Origin: Bacillota bacterium | GTDB lineage: Bacteria > Bacillota > Clostridia > Acetivibrionales > DSM-1351 | Length of the DNA: 49,694 bases | NCBI GenBank assembly: GCA_023444055.1 | Contig: JAEZRV010000059.1 | Span: forward strand, 1-49,694 | Reading direction: 5' to 3' | Shown: positions 49,690 through 49,694 of the stretch, piece after piece | Numbering within the stretch: the stretch's first letter is position 1 | How the letters are laid out: every line of letters begins with the position of its first letter | Translations under genes and position numbers: made by a program | The notes under the pieces: generated by a model | Database searches by the model: none | What the model was told of the DNA's origin: nothing | What the model saw: only the letters and a program-made list of their open reading frames with translations

Positions 49690-49694
49690 ATGCA
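49690..49694 (+). CDS. Start of a gene cut by the window end
   Basis: TAGGAGGATTGGGAAAT places a strong SD before ATG 49690, whose reading frame runs off the window after five bases. The product cannot be told. Confidence 0.55.

Noticed and set aside
1..49694. tRNA, rRNA or CRISPR-Cas loci
   Set aside because: No cloverleaf, rRNA-like or repeat-spacer sequence was seen on either strand.

Overview
The window looks like chromosomal DNA of a mesophilic, low-GC, spore-forming cellulolytic clostridium. The best clue is a type I dockerin at 43366-43569 whose two repeats carry Ala-Leu at the cohesin-recognition positions, the pattern known from the Ruminiclostridium cellulolyticum / papyrosolvens group rather than the Ser-Thr pattern of C. 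thermocellum. Other support: spoIIID with sporulation/cell-shape synteny, AdhE, HydE (FeFe hydrogenase maturation), and consistently strong AGGAGG-type ribosome binding sites with several TTG starts. The species itself cannot be proven from this window.

Layout. (1) 1-6080: two exported surface-type proteins (SLH-like plus NHL repeats; FecR domain with Asn-rich repeats), deoB, then cobU-cobS. (2) 6066-12719: a DeoR-type regulator and an orphan sugar-ABC ATPase on the minus strand, divergent from a ChvE/GguA/GguB-type monosaccharide ABC operon. (3) 12720-19200: an AT-rich accessory region. Its ends at 13133-13150 and 19179-19196 are an 18-bp perfect inverted repeat, and a wrecked IS1634-type transposase lies just inside the left end. 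Inside are an exported peptide with its own ABC transporter, a 21-bp perfect hairpin with a possible pseudoknot, and a three-gene cassette ending in a PD-(D/E)xK-type nuclease. (4) 19240-22171: adhE behind three Rex-like operators. (5) 22418-35652: a long plus-strand catabolic block: LacI regulator, family-1 sugar ABC transporter (two permeases and a lipoprotein), MDR dehydrogenase, xylose-isomerase-like TIM barrel, Gfo/Idh/MocA oxidoreductase, cytoplasmic GH3, GldA-type dehydrogenase, DhaKL kinase. (6) 35653-39781: a decayed hydE fragment, a second Rex-linked Fe-alcohol dehydrogenase, hydE and cysK. (7) 40422-49317: spoIIID, a dockerin-bearing papain-like protease, mbl, two FlgG-like rod proteins, flgJ-like, a phosphodiester glycosidase-like protein and fabZ. 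Apart from the protease, the flgJ-like gene and the phosphodiester glycosidase, this matches the spoIIID-mbl-flhO-flhP-fabZ order known in Bacillus.

Most interesting: two copies (55-125 plus; 7566-7636 minus) of a leader in which AGGAGG and the start codon are about 62 nt apart but are separated by a conserved hairpin. Folding leaves only 6+6 nt between them. Spacings are identical in both copies (6/9/32/9/6) and the 9-bp stem shows compensatory changes. This is a strong candidate for an RNA element that controls translation by bridging the Shine-Dalgarno sequence and the AUG. Second is the boxed accessory island with its unknown nuclease cassette. Third is the GH3-to-triose catabolic cluster. 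Fourth is the Rex operator pattern, which ties both alcohol dehydrogenases to NADH status.
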